64,000 nucleotides of DNA from Rattus norvegicus (Eukaryota; Chordata; Mammalia; Rodentia; Muridae): positions 72,256,924 to 72,320,923 of the forward strand of contig NC_086024.1 in NCBI RefSeq assembly GCF_036323735.1, given 5' to 3'. This document shows, one piece after another, positions 12,701-23,009 of this stretch. The stretch's first letter is position 1; the number at the start of each line of letters is the position of its first letter. The position numbers were made by a program, and so were the translations under genes. A model generated the notes under the pieces. That model was not told the origin of the DNA, did not search any database, and saw nothing but the letters and a program-made list of their open reading frames with translations.

Positions 12701-13552
12701 ATGGGCACTGGAAAAAATTTCCTGAACAAAACACCAATGGCTTATGCTCTAAGATCAAGAATCAACAAATGGGATCTCATAAAACTGCAAAGCTTCTGTA
12801 AGGCAAAGGACACTGTGGTTAGGACAAAACGGCAACCAACAGATTGGGAAAAGATCTTTACCAATCCTACAACAGATAGAGGCCTTATACCCAAAATATA
12901 CAAAGAACTCAAGAAGTTAGACCGCAGGGAAACAAATAACCCTATTAAAAAATGGGGTTCAGAGCTAAACAAAGAATTCACAGCTGAGGAATGCCGAATG
13001 GCTGAGAAACACCTAAAGAAATGTTCAACATCTTTAGTCATAAGGGAAATGCAAATCAAAACAACCCTGAGATTTCACCTCACACCAGTGAGAATGGCTA
13101 AGATCAAAAACTCAGGTGACAGCAGATCCTGGCGAGGATGTGGAGAAAGAGGACCACTCCTCCATTGTTGGTGGGATTGCAGACTGGTAAAACCATTCTG
13201 GAAATCAGTCTGGAGGTTCCTCAGAAAATTGGACATTGGACTGCCTGAGGATCCATCTATACCTCTCTTGGGCATATACCCAAAAGATGCCTCAACAAAT
13301 AAAAGAGACACGTGCTCCACTATGTTCATCGCAGCCTTATTTATAATAGCCAGAAGCTGGAAAGAACCCAGATCCCCTTCAACAGAGGAATGGATACAGA
13401 AAATGTGGTACATCTACACAATGGAATATTACTCAGCTATCAAAAACAACGAGTTTATGAAATTCGTAGGCAAATGGTTGGAACTGGAAAATATCATCCT
13501 GAGTGAGCTAACCCAATCACAGAGTATGCACTCATTGATAAGTGGCTATTAG
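9738..13552 (+). pseudogene. L1 ORF2 (endonuclease-reverse transcriptase), multiply broken
   Basis: Starts at the ATG 9738 (Met-Asn-Ile-Thr-Gly-Ser). Endonuclease domain: Gln-Glu-Thr-His motif near 9868, and Ser-Asp-His-His near 10424. The Gly-Asp-Phe-Asn motif reads Gly-Asn-Phe-Asn (codon at 10176), a catalytic Asp-to-Asn change. RT domain: FADD at 11837-11848. The C-terminal region ends at 13552. Breaks relative to other copies: in-frame stops at 10086, 10563, 10905, 11493 and about 11816; a one-base loss near 11649; and a 16-base loss near 13523 close to the C-terminus. The last 567 codons (11849-13552) remain open. Confidence 0.95.
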
Positions 13553-14250
13553 CCCAAATGCTTGAATTACCCTAGATCCCTAGAACAAACGAAACTCAAG
13601 ACGGATGATCAAAATGTGAATGCTTCACTCCTTCTTTAAATGAGGAAAAAGAATACCCTTGGCAGGGAAGGGAGAGGCAAAGATTAAAACAGAGACTGAA
13701 GGAACACCCATTCAGAGCCTGCCCCACATGTGGCCCATACATATACAGCCACCCAATTAGACAAGATGGATGAAGCAAAGAAGTGCAGACTGACAGGAGC
13801 CGGATGTAGATCGCTCCTGAGAGACACAGCCAGAATACAGCAAATACAGAGGCGAATGCCAGCAGCAAACCACTGAACTGAGAATAGGACCCCCGTTGAA
13901 GGAATCAGAGAAAGAACTGGAAGAGCTTGAAGGGGCTCGAGACCCCATATGTACAAGAATTCCAAGGAACCAGAGCTTCCAGGGACTAAGCCACTACCTA
14001 AAGACTATACATGGACTGACCCTGGACTCTGACCTCATAGGTAGCAATGAATATCCTAGTAAGAGCACCAGTGGAAGGGGAAGCCCTGGGTCCTGCTAAG
14101 ACTGAACCCCCAGTGAACTAGACTGTGGGGGGGAGGGCGGCAATGGGGGGAGGCTTGGGAGGGGAACACTCATAAGGAAGGGGAGGCGGGGAAGGGGGAT
14201 GTTTGCCCGGAAACCGGGAAAGGGAATAACACTCCAAATGTATATAAGAA

Positions 14251-14305
14251 ATACTCAAGTTAATAAAAAAAAAAAAAGAAATACTCAAGTTAATAAAAAA
14301 AAAAA
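14251..14305 (+). repeat. Duplicated L1 3' terminus
   Basis: The L1 end 'agaaatactcaagttaata' plus A-run occurs twice in tandem before the transduced sequence. The second copy lies inside the TSD limits, so it was present in the RNA that was copied. The simplest reading is that the source L1 had inserted into the tail of another L1. Confidence 0.85.
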
Positions 14306-14406
14306 GATTCTGTTATTTGTATTTACAGGTTGTTATCAGTGTTCCTAAGGGATGGATGGTACCGGGCTTTGTATGTTTAAGTGGGCAATTATATCTTATC
14401 AATTGG
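14306..14406 (+). mobile_element. 3'-transduced segment derived from an ERV R region
   Basis: This non-L1 sequence lies between the second L1 A-run and the final A-run/TSD. It matches 22693-22785 and 31022-31116 closely, sharing 'gggatggatggta' and 'gtttaagtgggcaattatat', and stops at the same point ('aattgg') where the 3' copy of that element ends. By L1 biology, transcription continued past the weak L1 polyA signal and ended downstream. Confidence 0.85.
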
Positions 14407-14429
14407 AAAAAAAAGAATATGGCTACACT

Positions 14430-14790
14430 TACTGCTCATAACAAACAAAAGGCAACCCAGCAATTGGTAATAGTGAAATGAATAAGCAGATAGCATCATA
14501 TTTACAAAATAGAATTCTCTTCAATATTTAATAATACAGTGTATATAGGACACCATCCTATCATTTGATGGCCAAAAATAAACAACTCAGTTACAATGGG
14601 CAAATAACCTTAATGTTCTACTTTTTAATAAAAGGAACACAAGTGAACAATGGGTATGGGGAAATTTATTCAATGTATTTGTCTTAGAAATGCACATCAA
14701 AACTATAGTAATGCATCACACTACACATTAGATGGCTACTACCAAAAATCAGGGAAAAAAAAAGAAAAATATTTACAAGTGCTTGTTGTT
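14430..14790 (+). pseudogene. Old L1 ORF2 C-terminal fragment, weak
   Basis: Degenerate similarity to the end of ORF2: 'aatgcacatcaaaact' at about 14690 and the 'atggctactaccaaaaatca' segment at about 14732. Old and short. Confidence 0.5.
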
Positions 14791-14817
14791 CCCTAGTTCT
14801 GTTTGGTTACAATACCT

Positions 14818-14920
14818 TTCCTCTTGTTGTTTTTGTTGTTGTAGTTGTTGTTGTTGTTGTTCTTGTTCTTGTTCTTGTTCTTATTCTTGTTCTTGTTCTT
14901 GTTCTTGTTGCTGTTGTTTT
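14818..14920. repeat. (TTG/TTC)n-type imperfect microsatellite
   Basis: Alternating ttgttg and ttcttg units over about 100 bases. The cysteine/serine-rich open frame that crosses it is low-complexity translation, not a gene. Confidence 0.95.
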
Positions 14921-15169
14921 ACCCTGGCCTACAGAGATATCCTACTTTAACAAAAGTTCATAACAAGGATGCTGAGCAACCTACAGTAGAACCTCTAACA
15001 TCTTAAGTCAAGATTATCTTTCCTCTCTTAGTTGACTTTCTTAATCATTTTGTCATTGTAATACATAAGTCATTAACACAGATCATTTCTTCTTAGCAAT
15101 AATGGTATGGGGTAAAGTGATTTCCATTTGAAAGATAAAAAAAAGATAAAGTACAGAAGAATTGAACTC

Positions 15170-15360
15170 TCCTGGTTTTTGTTTCTGTTTCTGTGATAAA
15201 ATATGCTGACAAAAAAACAAGTTGAGTTCATTGATCTACAACTGCAAGCTACAGTCCATCAGTGCAGGGAAGATAGAACAGAAAGCCAAAGCAGTCAGTG
15301 ATATAACACCCACAGGGAAAACCAGAGATGTAGAAATGAATGCACGCTGACTGCTCAGCT
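15170..15360 (-). mobile_element. hAT-Charlie-like (URR1 type) medium-reiterated repeat, partial
   Basis: Resembles a common rodent interspersed repeat, with 'gataaaatatgctgac', 'acagtccatcagtgcaggga' and a 'gaatgcacgctg' end. Recognised from memory; the exact subfamily is uncertain. Confidence 0.5.
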
Positions 15361-15422
15361 TACGTTTCTGAATGCTTCTTTACCAACGAAATAAATCGAA
15401 TTGAGCTGAATTCGATTGTAGT

Positions 15423-15437
15423 AAAATAGCAGGTTTA
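15423..15437. repeat. Target-site duplication, left copy
   Basis: aaaatagcaggttta recurs perfectly at 15602-15616 and brackets a very short L1 insertion. Confidence 0.92.
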
Positions 15438-15601
15438 CCCAGTGAACGTGATTGTTGCGGGGAGGGCGGCAATGGGGGGAAGATGGGGAGGGGAACACCC
15501 ATAAGGAAGGGGAGGGGGAGGGATTAGGGGGATGTTTGTCCGGAAAACGGGAAGGGGAATAACAGTCGAAATGTAAATAAGAAATACTCAAGTTAATAAA
15601 A
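15438..15601 (+). mobile_element. Very short 5'-truncated L1 (3'UTR only)
   Basis: Only the G-rich tract and the 3' terminus of L1 were copied (about 164 bases). It ends 'aatactcaagttaata' plus A-run, with a perfect 15-bp TSD on both sides. Confidence 0.93.
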
Positions 15602-15616
15602 AAAATAGCAGGTTTA

Positions 15617-16340
15617 TTGGGGCAGATCGTGCACCGCTTCATGGACCTCACAGGAGGGCACTGATGAAATCACAAGGCTAGGCTGGAGTAGGGGGATTCT
15701 TAATGGAGAGGAGGTGGTAGTTATGATGTGATGGTGAGAAACTGAGGCTACAGCCTTCCTTGATCAGTTTAGGGACCTATAGTTAGTTCTTCAGGGGTCA
15801 CTTTGGAATCTGGAACAAGGAGCTAACATTGTTCGATATTTTATGAGGAACCTTGTAAGCTTGGGCTCCTGGTTAGAAGGGCTGGGACCTTTCAGTACAG
15901 GCCATCTTGTCTTTGTTCCAAAGCCTCCAATCTAACACTTTGCTTACTCTTGTAGAGTTCATTCCAACAAATACTGCTAACCACGTTCATTTTGTGTCTC
16001 CTTGCCTCAGTTAACACCTTCCCTTGTATATATGCCCTCGGGTTAACTTGAGTCCTTACCCAAATGATTCTAGACTGTATTGATTTGACAAATAAAACTA
16101 ACAGTAACATAAACTCCAAAAGGCTTATTGATTGATTTTATGTCTACAATAAAAAAATTATGTTCTTCTGGCTAGAGCAGCTAACATATGAGAGTGTCAT
16201 TTAAAGAACTAAAGAATCCCATCCACACTCTTATTAATTTTCTACATTTTGTTTCTTTTGTTACTCATCTGCTTCTATATTTTAGTTGTTTTTTCCCCTT
16301 TGATTCAAGTTGTTATTTGTACTAAGAAAGACAACCAGAT
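15617..16340. other. No feature recognised
   Basis: I see no repeat signature that I can name and no convincing coding frame here. Confidence 0.4.
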
Positions 16341-16344
16341 TGGA

Positions 16345-17200
16345 CTGGTTAACATCTCTGGAATATACTAGAAACACAGGACAATGGAAACTCCCAAGAA
16401 CCTAAGAGGGTGACCCTAGCTAAAACTCCTAATAAGGGATATGGAGCTTTAACTGGCCATCTCCTATAACAAACTTCCAATGGAGGGATTGGAAAACCAA
16501 CCCCGTCACAAAACTTTAGACCCGATTTGTCCTTCCTATTCAGGTGTAAAATATAGAACAGAATTTGAGGGAAGGGCCAACTAATAACTTGCTGGGCTTG
16601 AGACCTATACCACCAGAGGGATTCCACCCTTGACACTATTAAAGCTATTCTGCTGTACTTGCAAACAAGAGCTTAGCATAAATGTCATCAGGGAGGGTCA
16701 CTAATGCAAAAACTAATGCAGAGACACACAGCCAAAGATGAAGTGGAACTTGGAGAATCCTGTGGAAGATGAGGAGGAAGGATTTAAGGGGCCAAAGAAG
16801 TCAAGGACACCATAAGAAAATCTAAAGAATCAACTAACCTGGGCTGATAGGGACTCATAGAAACTGAACTGACAACCAGCGAGCACAAATGGAACAAGCC
16901 TAGGTCCTCTGCAAATATGTAGCAGTTGCACATCTGGTTCTTTATGTGGAACTCCTAAAATGGAAGCAGAGGCTGTATCTCACTATATTGCTTGCCTTTA
17001 GATCCTTTCCCCTAATTGTACTGCTTTGTCTAGCCAAAGAGGATGATGCTACCTAGTCTTACTGAAACTTGATATGTCAAGGCTAGTTGATATCCATTGG
17101 AGACTTCCCCTTTTCTAAGGAGAAAGGGAAGAGGGGTCGACAGAGCAAGAGGGAGGGGTTAGAGAGGGGAAAAGGGGAAGTTGTGATTGGGATGTGCATA
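16345..17200 (+). mobile_element. Lx-type L1 3'UTR, sense
   Basis: Follows the order of an Lx 3'UTR: 'actggccatctcctataac', 'atgcagagacacacagcc', 'tcaactaacctgg', 'atatgtagcag', then a purine-rich tract to about 17185. Strongly diverged from the young elements. No ORF2 remains upstream, so it is 5'-truncated. Confidence 0.75.
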
Positions 17201-18480
17201 AATGATCATTTTTTGAAAAGGTTCTCTGACAATCTCATACCTGCACATAAAGAATTCTGCTTACATTTACTCACCACTGGCTCCTATTTTCTTCCCATCC
17301 CTGTCAAAGCATCCTAATCCCTATATTTCACTTTATCATGGTCTTTTACCCACTGAGTTTAACAACCACCTCTATGTAACTGTGGGTTTCAACTCTCCAC
17401 TTAAACCTGATGGGTTTACCTGTGTATAAACAAATGAAGGCTTGTCCCTCCCTGAAAGCCATCAGTCTTTTCCCAGTCCATGAAAGGCCCAGTCCTATAT
17501 AAACCCAGTGCACATAACTGCAGCCTACTTCCTAGGCATATGCTATACCCAGAAGAAAGCATTTCACCTACCTTCTCCATATCTTCTCATCTTTACATTC
17601 TTTCCATTCCTTTCATTTGTCATGTTCCCTGAGCCTTACAGGAGAAAATATAAAAGAGAACACAGCTGTCCCTTGTCCGCAACCCCTTGGATATCTATGA
17701 AATTTTGCCTTCACCACAGTTGATTGCAAAGAGAATCTTTTCTGAGTACGGCCAATTGTATTGTTTGTTTATGACTTTAAACAAAACTATTTATAAGACA
17801 TATCAACTTAGTGAAACATTGTGAGAAACACTCCCTCCTCCAGGACCTAATACCTTCTTAGTTATTTTTTTATTTGAAACAGAATAATTATTACATTTTA
17901 TTACATTTTAAAAACATGTGATCCTGGAGATAACTTTTTCTACATTTAAAATACTAAATCCCAAAAACTAAATTAATATTCTCCTTCTCTCTCTCTCTTT
18001 ATATATAAAACAACTGGCAAGAGTACTCCAGTTGTTTAGTAACACGATACTATTTAAATTATGATTACTTAAAAATCATGCTAATATCCTTACACCTGTG
18101 CTACCTCAAATTTCTTCACTGTAAATATGTCAGAATAATCTTGGCACCAGCCTATTTCTGGGACTTATCCTTCTTTCCATATTTTAAATCTTTTCAGGTT
18201 TTCTAATATCTAAAGAAACCTTCCTTAACTTTATTGCAGTTCCCACCATCCCCCACAATGGCTTTCATGAAATAAGGGATGGAATATTATGCCAAATATG
18301 AGCTATGGCAAATCAGAAGAAAAAAAGCACTTAAAGCATATCTTTCTAGTCCTTAGTTTTAGGCTCCCCTCCACAAATTCCTTCTCTTACCTTTTACTTC
18401 CCCATCCCCTATTATTTGACCCTCTTATTCCAATCTCTTGTATATCCACAATAATCTAATCTATAGTCCCCTCCTACCCA
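17200..18480. other. No feature recognised
   Basis: AT-rich DNA with a short (TC/TA) run near 17985-18005. I could not assign any repeat or gene. Small open frames here look random. Confidence 0.4.
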
Positions 18481-19000
18481 GATCAATTCATCCACCCAAG
18501 TCCCTTAATGTATGCTAACTTCTGTGGATATGTGGATTGTATCTTGCTTATCAATGACTTAACGGCTACTATGCATATATAAGTAATTTTTCTGGGCCTG
18601 GTATACATCACAAAGTATGAATTTTTTCAAGTTCTATCCATTTATCTTCGAATTTCATTTTGAAGGCTAGTTTTTATCTCTTAATCTGTTAACAAACCTC
18701 TAAGATTTTTTTCAATTTCTGTCTGTTTTGAAAAGAAGATAAAGCATCATTTAGTTATATGTCCAAGAGTGGTATAGCTTCCTGAACAACCACCACACTT
18801 ATTTCCAAAGTGTTGTACAAGATTGCACTCCCACTAGCAAGGGAAGAAGGATCACGTTAACTTCATAGCCTCGTCAACATCAACTCTCATTTTATTTATT
18901 GATCTTGCCCACTCTGACTGGTTTAACATGAATTCTCAAAGTACTTTTGAATTGCATCCCTGATGCAAAGGGTGTTGAAGACATTTTTCCCTTTATTTAA
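18480..19000 (-). pseudogene. Old L1 ORF2 C-terminal fragment, antisense
   Basis: The antisense landmarks of ORF2 appear in order: 'tatgtccaagagtggtata', 'gattgcactcccactagca' and 'ctcgtcaacatca', matching the same stretch in 34480-34670. Highly diverged. Confidence 0.75.
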
Positions 19001-19189
19001 AATAACATCATTTTTCATAAAATAAGTCCTATTGCAGTTTCTCCATCCTCTCCTGCTCCCACTTCCTCCCCACCTCCCCTCTCATCCAGATCCACTCCCT
19101 TTCCTTCTTTCATTAGAAAATAAACAGGCTTCTAATAGATAATAAAATATAATAAGATAAAACAAAAATAACACATTTGAATAATAATA

Positions 19190-19880
19190 AAAAACCCACA
19201 GCTCTCTGTATCCAGATCCCATGGAGAGAAAGCAGGACTCTCAAAGTACAGACAATCCTGAGAGCACAGGGGAGACCACCACTTCTGCTCACATTCCTGG
19301 CCCAAGAGGAATCCACTAAGAGCCCTCTGGACCCAGGAACATAGGAACACTCAGGGACAGGATCTTTCTGGTCTTTGCCTACACCCAGAGCTGAAAGCTA
19401 GTCACCAGGAGCACTGACACACCTGAGATCAGAGGTAAGACCATTACTCCTGCTCTAAGGGGCACACCTGGAGCCCTCAAGACACACAAACCCAGGAGCA
19501 GTCTGGGACAGAACCCTTCTGGTTTCTGCATGTACCCTGAGATGACCAATCATACATCTCTCTAAATCTCCTGGGAGAGAGAGCTGGACTCTCAGAAGTG
19601 GGGACAATCCTGAGAGCTCAGGGGAGCCTACCACTTCTGCTCATATTCCTGGCCCAAGAGGAGCCAGCTTAGAGCCCTCTGGACACAGGAACATATCAAC
19701 AGTCAAGGACAGGATCTTTCTGGTTTCTGCCTGCTCCCAGAGGTGACTGCATGCCACAGATTTATGTACCCAGATCTGGATTAAAGAAAACAGGTCTATA
19801 GGAGTGCTAACACAGAGGCTTACAGGAGAGTCAAAGCACTGTCAGAGACAGCAAGACCAATTAACACCAGAGATAACCAG
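19190..19880 (+). promoter_or_regulatory. Older-type L1 5'UTR
   Basis: Two diverged repeats of a unit containing 'cctggcccaagagga' and 'gacaggatctttctggt' (about 19302 and about 19659; about 19352 and about 19707) precede an ORF1 start. The spacing of about 355 bases differs from the ~605-base monomers of the young elements, so this is an older promoter type. Confidence 0.75.
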
Positions 19881-21357
19881 ATGGAAAGAGGCAAGCACAG
19901 GAACCTAAGGAACAGAAACCAAGATTACTTGGCATCATCAGAGCCAAGTATTCCCATCAAAGCAAATACTGTATACCCCAACATACCAGAAAAACAACAT
20001 CTGGATTTATAATCACATCTCATGATGATGATGGAGGACTTTAAGAAGGACTTAAATAACTCCATTAAAAAATACAGGACAACACAGGTAAACAAGTAGA
20101 AGCCCTTAAAGAGGGAACACAAAAATCCCTTAAAGAATTACAGGAAAATACAACCAAACAGGTGAAGTAAGTGATCAAAACTATCCAGGATTTAAATATG
20201 GGAAAAGGAACAATAAAGAAATCACAAAGGGAAACAACCCTGGACAGAAAGCCTAGGAAATAAATTGGGAGTAATAGACACAAGCATCACCAACAGAATA
20301 TAAGAGTTAGAAGAGAGAATCTCAGGGACAGAAGATATCACAGAAAGCATTGACACAACCATCAAAGATAATGTAAAACACAAAAACACTCATAACCCAA
20401 AATATCCAGAAAATCTAGGACACAATGTGAAGATCAAACCTATGGATAATAAGTATAGAAAAGAGCGAAGATTACCAACTTAAAGGACCAGGAAATATCT
20501 TCAACAAAATTATAAAAGAACACTTCCTTTTTTTTTATTATTAACTTGAGTATTTCTTATATACATTTCGAGTGTTATTCCCTTTCCCAGTTTCCGGGCA
20601 AACATCCCCCTCCCCCCTCCCCTTTCTTATCGGTGTTCCCCTCCCCAACCTCCCCCCATTGTCCCCCTCCCCCCAACAGTCTAGTTCACTGGGGGCTCAG
20701 TCTTAGCAGGACCCAGGGCTTCCCCTTCCACTGGTGCTCTTACTAGGATATTCATTGCTACCTATGAGGTCAGAGTCCAGGGTCAGTCCATGTATAGTCT
20801 TTAGGTAGTGGCTTAGTCCCTGGACGCTCTGGTTGCTTGGCATTGTTGTACATATGGGGTCTCGAGCCCCTTCAAGCTCTTCCAGAAAAGAACACTTCCT
20901 TAACCTAAAGAAATCGATGCCCATGAACATCCAAGAAGGTTACAGAACTCCAAAGAGTTTGGACCAGAAAACAAATTCCTCCTGTCACATAACATTCAAA
21001 ACACCAAATGCACAAAACAAAGAAAGAATATTAAAAACAGTAAGGGAAAAATGTCATTACTTGACCATATAAAAGCAGACCTATCAGAATTGCACCAGAC
21101 TTCTCATCAGACACTAGAAAAGCAAGAAGATCCTAGGGAGATGTCATACAGACCCTAAAAGAACACAAATCACAGCCCAGGCTACTATATCCAGCAAAAC
21201 TCTCAATTAACATAGACAGAGAAAACAAGATATTCCATGACAAAACAAAATTTACACAATATCTTTCTACAAACCCAGCCCTACAAAGGATAATAGATGG
21301 AAAACTCCAACAAAAGGAGGGAAACTATTCCCTACACAAAGCAGGAATTTCCTTGCA
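19881..21357 (+). pseudogene. Old L1 ORF1, interrupted and degenerate
   Basis: The ATG at 19881 is followed by Glu-Arg-Gly-Lys-His, matching the young ORF1 N-terminus. The coiled coil (20040-20250) and RNA-binding regions (20900-21300) follow in order, but with many frameshifts. A 356-base antisense young L1 tail is inserted at 20530-20885, flanked by a 16-bp TSD. Confidence 0.88.
20530..20885 (-). mobile_element. Short 5'-truncated young L1 (3'UTR), antisense
   Basis: Reverse complement of the young L1 3'UTR, starting at the poly-T side. The TSD aaaagaacacttcctt occurs at 20514-20529 and 20886-20901, perfect over 16 bases. It lies in the ORF1 remnant of an older L1. Confidence 0.95.
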
Positions 21358-21409
21358 ATGAAACCAAAAGAAGAGAGCAACACAAACATAATTCCACCTC
21401 TAACAACAA

Positions 21410-21605
21410 AAACAACAGGAAACAACAATCCCTATTCCTTAATCTCTCTTAACATCAATGGACTGAATTCTCCAATAAAAAGACATAGAGTAACAGTCTG
21501 GATATGCAAGGAAGACTCAGCATTTTGCTGCATACAGGAAACACACTCAATGACAAAGACAGACACTATCTCAGAGTAAAAGACTGAAAAACAATTTTCC
21601 ATGTG
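21410..21605 (+). pseudogene. Old L1 ORF2 endonuclease start, cut off
   Basis: Matches the first ~65 codons of ORF2 (Ser-Leu-Asn-Ile-Asn-Gly, then Gln-Glu-Thr-His), then ends abruptly at about 21600, where antisense Lx 3'UTR begins. L1 copies normally lose the 5' and not the 3' part, so this break needs a later deletion or recombination. Confidence 0.85.
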
Positions 21606-22435
21606 GATTTAGTGGGTTTTGCTTTCTTGATGCCCTATAAACCCTCTATCTCTTACCCTATCTTTGCCTCCTTTTCCTCAGAGTTCTTTAAGCCTTGAAG
21701 GGGGGGATTTATTGGTGACAATTTAGAACTGTGTGTTCCAAGGGCTCTTACTCTGTACATAACATCTGGCAGGGTGTCTCTGTATTTATTCCCATCTCCT
21801 GCAGGAGGAAACTTATCTGATATGGGTTAAGAAAAGTGCTAATAGAGTAGCATAGCAGAATGTCATTATAAGTCATTTCACTGTTTCATATTTCGAATAG
21901 TATTGTTTAGTTTTGCCCTATGTGTCCATGGGCTATTTAGCTCCAGATACTTGGTTACCCAGGCAATGTTGTGTTCCATCTTGTAGAATCAGCTTCAAAT
22001 CAAATCGGATATTAGTTGTTTACTCCAAGCCTTGTACCACCACTGCCCTAACATCTATTGCCAGCAAGACACCATTTTTGATCAAAGGTTTTGAGGCTGG
22101 ATTGGTATTTACATTTTTCATTTGGAAGCATACATAGTACTTTGCTGGACCAAAAATGCTAGAATAAATAGTTATATGATCTAGGTAGGCACTGGTCCAA
22201 CTTGTCCACATTTGCTGTACTGTGTAGGTGATGTCTTCAGCAATGGAGCCTTGTTATCAGTTTGTGGAAACCTATCAACTTGACAATGGCATCTATTGTT
22301 TGGGAATTCCTATAGGACCCCTTTTGGCAAGAATTCAATAAAATATAATACAATTTCAGGACTGGAAATTTTGTTTGGTGGCAAGAGATAGCTAATTGAG
22401 GAACTATTTCCCTGATTGATTGGTGATTTTGGTTA
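21606..22435 (-). mobile_element. Lx-type L1 3'UTR, antisense
   Basis: Antisense Lx 3'UTR landmarks in order: 'cccatctcctgcaggagga', 'atagcagaatgtcattat', 'gtgttccatcttgt', 'accaccactgccctaacat', 'gatcaaaggttttg' and 'ggactggaaattttgtttgg'. Confidence 0.75.
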
Positions 22436-22647
22436 GACCACAGTGCTGGCTAGTTTTATGTCAAATTGACACATGGTAGAGTCACTGAAATGAAGAGAGC
22501 CCCAATTTAGAAAACGCCTCAACAGATCCAGCTATAGACATGTCTGTAGGGCATTTTCTTACTGATTGATGGAGGAAGGGTTATATCTTTGAAGGTGGAC
22601 CCTGCCTGGACTGGTCGTTCTGGGCTTTATTAGAAAGCATGCTAAGC
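22436..22647 (+). mobile_element. URR1-like hAT-Charlie repeat, 5' half
   Basis: Begins 'cagtgctggctagttttatg' and proceeds through 'gtagggcattttcttac' to 'agaaagcatgctaagc'. This is the order of the rodent URR1 repeat, a non-autonomous hAT-Charlie-type DNA transposon (assigned from memory). Its continuation is found 8.66 kb away at 31326. Confidence 0.8.
22632..22647. repeat. Target-site duplication around the ERV-derived insertion, left copy
   Basis: agaaagcatgctaagc recurs perfectly at 31310-31325. Sixteen bases is the L1-endonuclease size class, not the 4-6 bases left by a retroviral integrase. Confidence 0.92.
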
Positions 22648-22980
22648 TGAGAAGCCATGGCAGGACAATGGAGGCTGACATAAAAATCTCGCTCTGTGTA
22701 TTTTCAGGTTGTTATCAATGTTCTTAAGGGATGGATGGTAACAGGCTTTGTATGTTTAAGTGGGCAATTATATCGTATCAATTGAATCTAAGATTATTGT
22801 GTTGTGTGTTCTTTTATGTGAGGGTTTGAGTGTAAGAACTGTGGCTGGAGACACTGGGCTGCAGTGGCAGAGTTGGAATGTGTTTCTGCAGAGATATCCA
22901 GCAGATATCTTGGGACACCACGATGCAGACCCAGCGATGTAAAAGACAACAATATATTTTTTTATTTTTGTATTTTTACA
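22648..22980 (+). repeat. 5' R-U5 of the ERV-derived element
   Basis: R is 22648-22789 (same length as 30979-31120). The U5-like part goes through 'attattgtgttgtgtgttc' to the T-rich stretch at about 22970. No U3 lies to the left: the TSD abuts R directly, as expected if an RNA was copied. Confidence 0.75.
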
Positions 22981-22988
22981 ACAACAGA

Positions 22989-23009
22989 TGGCAAACCAAT
23001 GTGATGGGC
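22989..23009 (+). promoter_or_regulatory. Possible decayed primer-binding site (tRNA-Lys type)
   Basis: tggcaaaccaatgtgatggg resembles a Lys(1,2)-type primer-binding site with the central 'ccaa.gtg' kept, at the right distance after U5. The match is imperfect, and the assignment to an ERVK-like group is an inference. Confidence 0.35.

Larger units (their letters stand above)
7618..14412 (+). mobile_element. L1: Full-length rat L1, inactive, with 3' transduction
   Basis: Order: 5'UTR (7618-8536), ORF1 (8537-9678), a 59-base spacer, ORF2 (9738-13552), 3'UTR with G-rich tract (13553-14265), A-tail, a repeated copy of the terminal 24 bases of L1, a second A-tail, about 100 bases of non-L1 sequence, and a final A run. 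A perfect 16-bp TSD brackets the whole. Both reading frames are broken (see the separate entries), so it cannot mobilise itself, although it is young enough that the damage amounts to a few stops and indels. Confidence 0.95.

Noticed and set aside
13075..13413. 112-codon minus-strand frame repeated at 1859-2197 and 36293-36631 (relative antisense).
   Set aside because: Shadow of the conserved ORF2 C-terminus on the opposite strand.
14732..14950. Cys/Ser-rich 72-codon frame.
   Set aside because: Translation of a TTG/TTC microsatellite.
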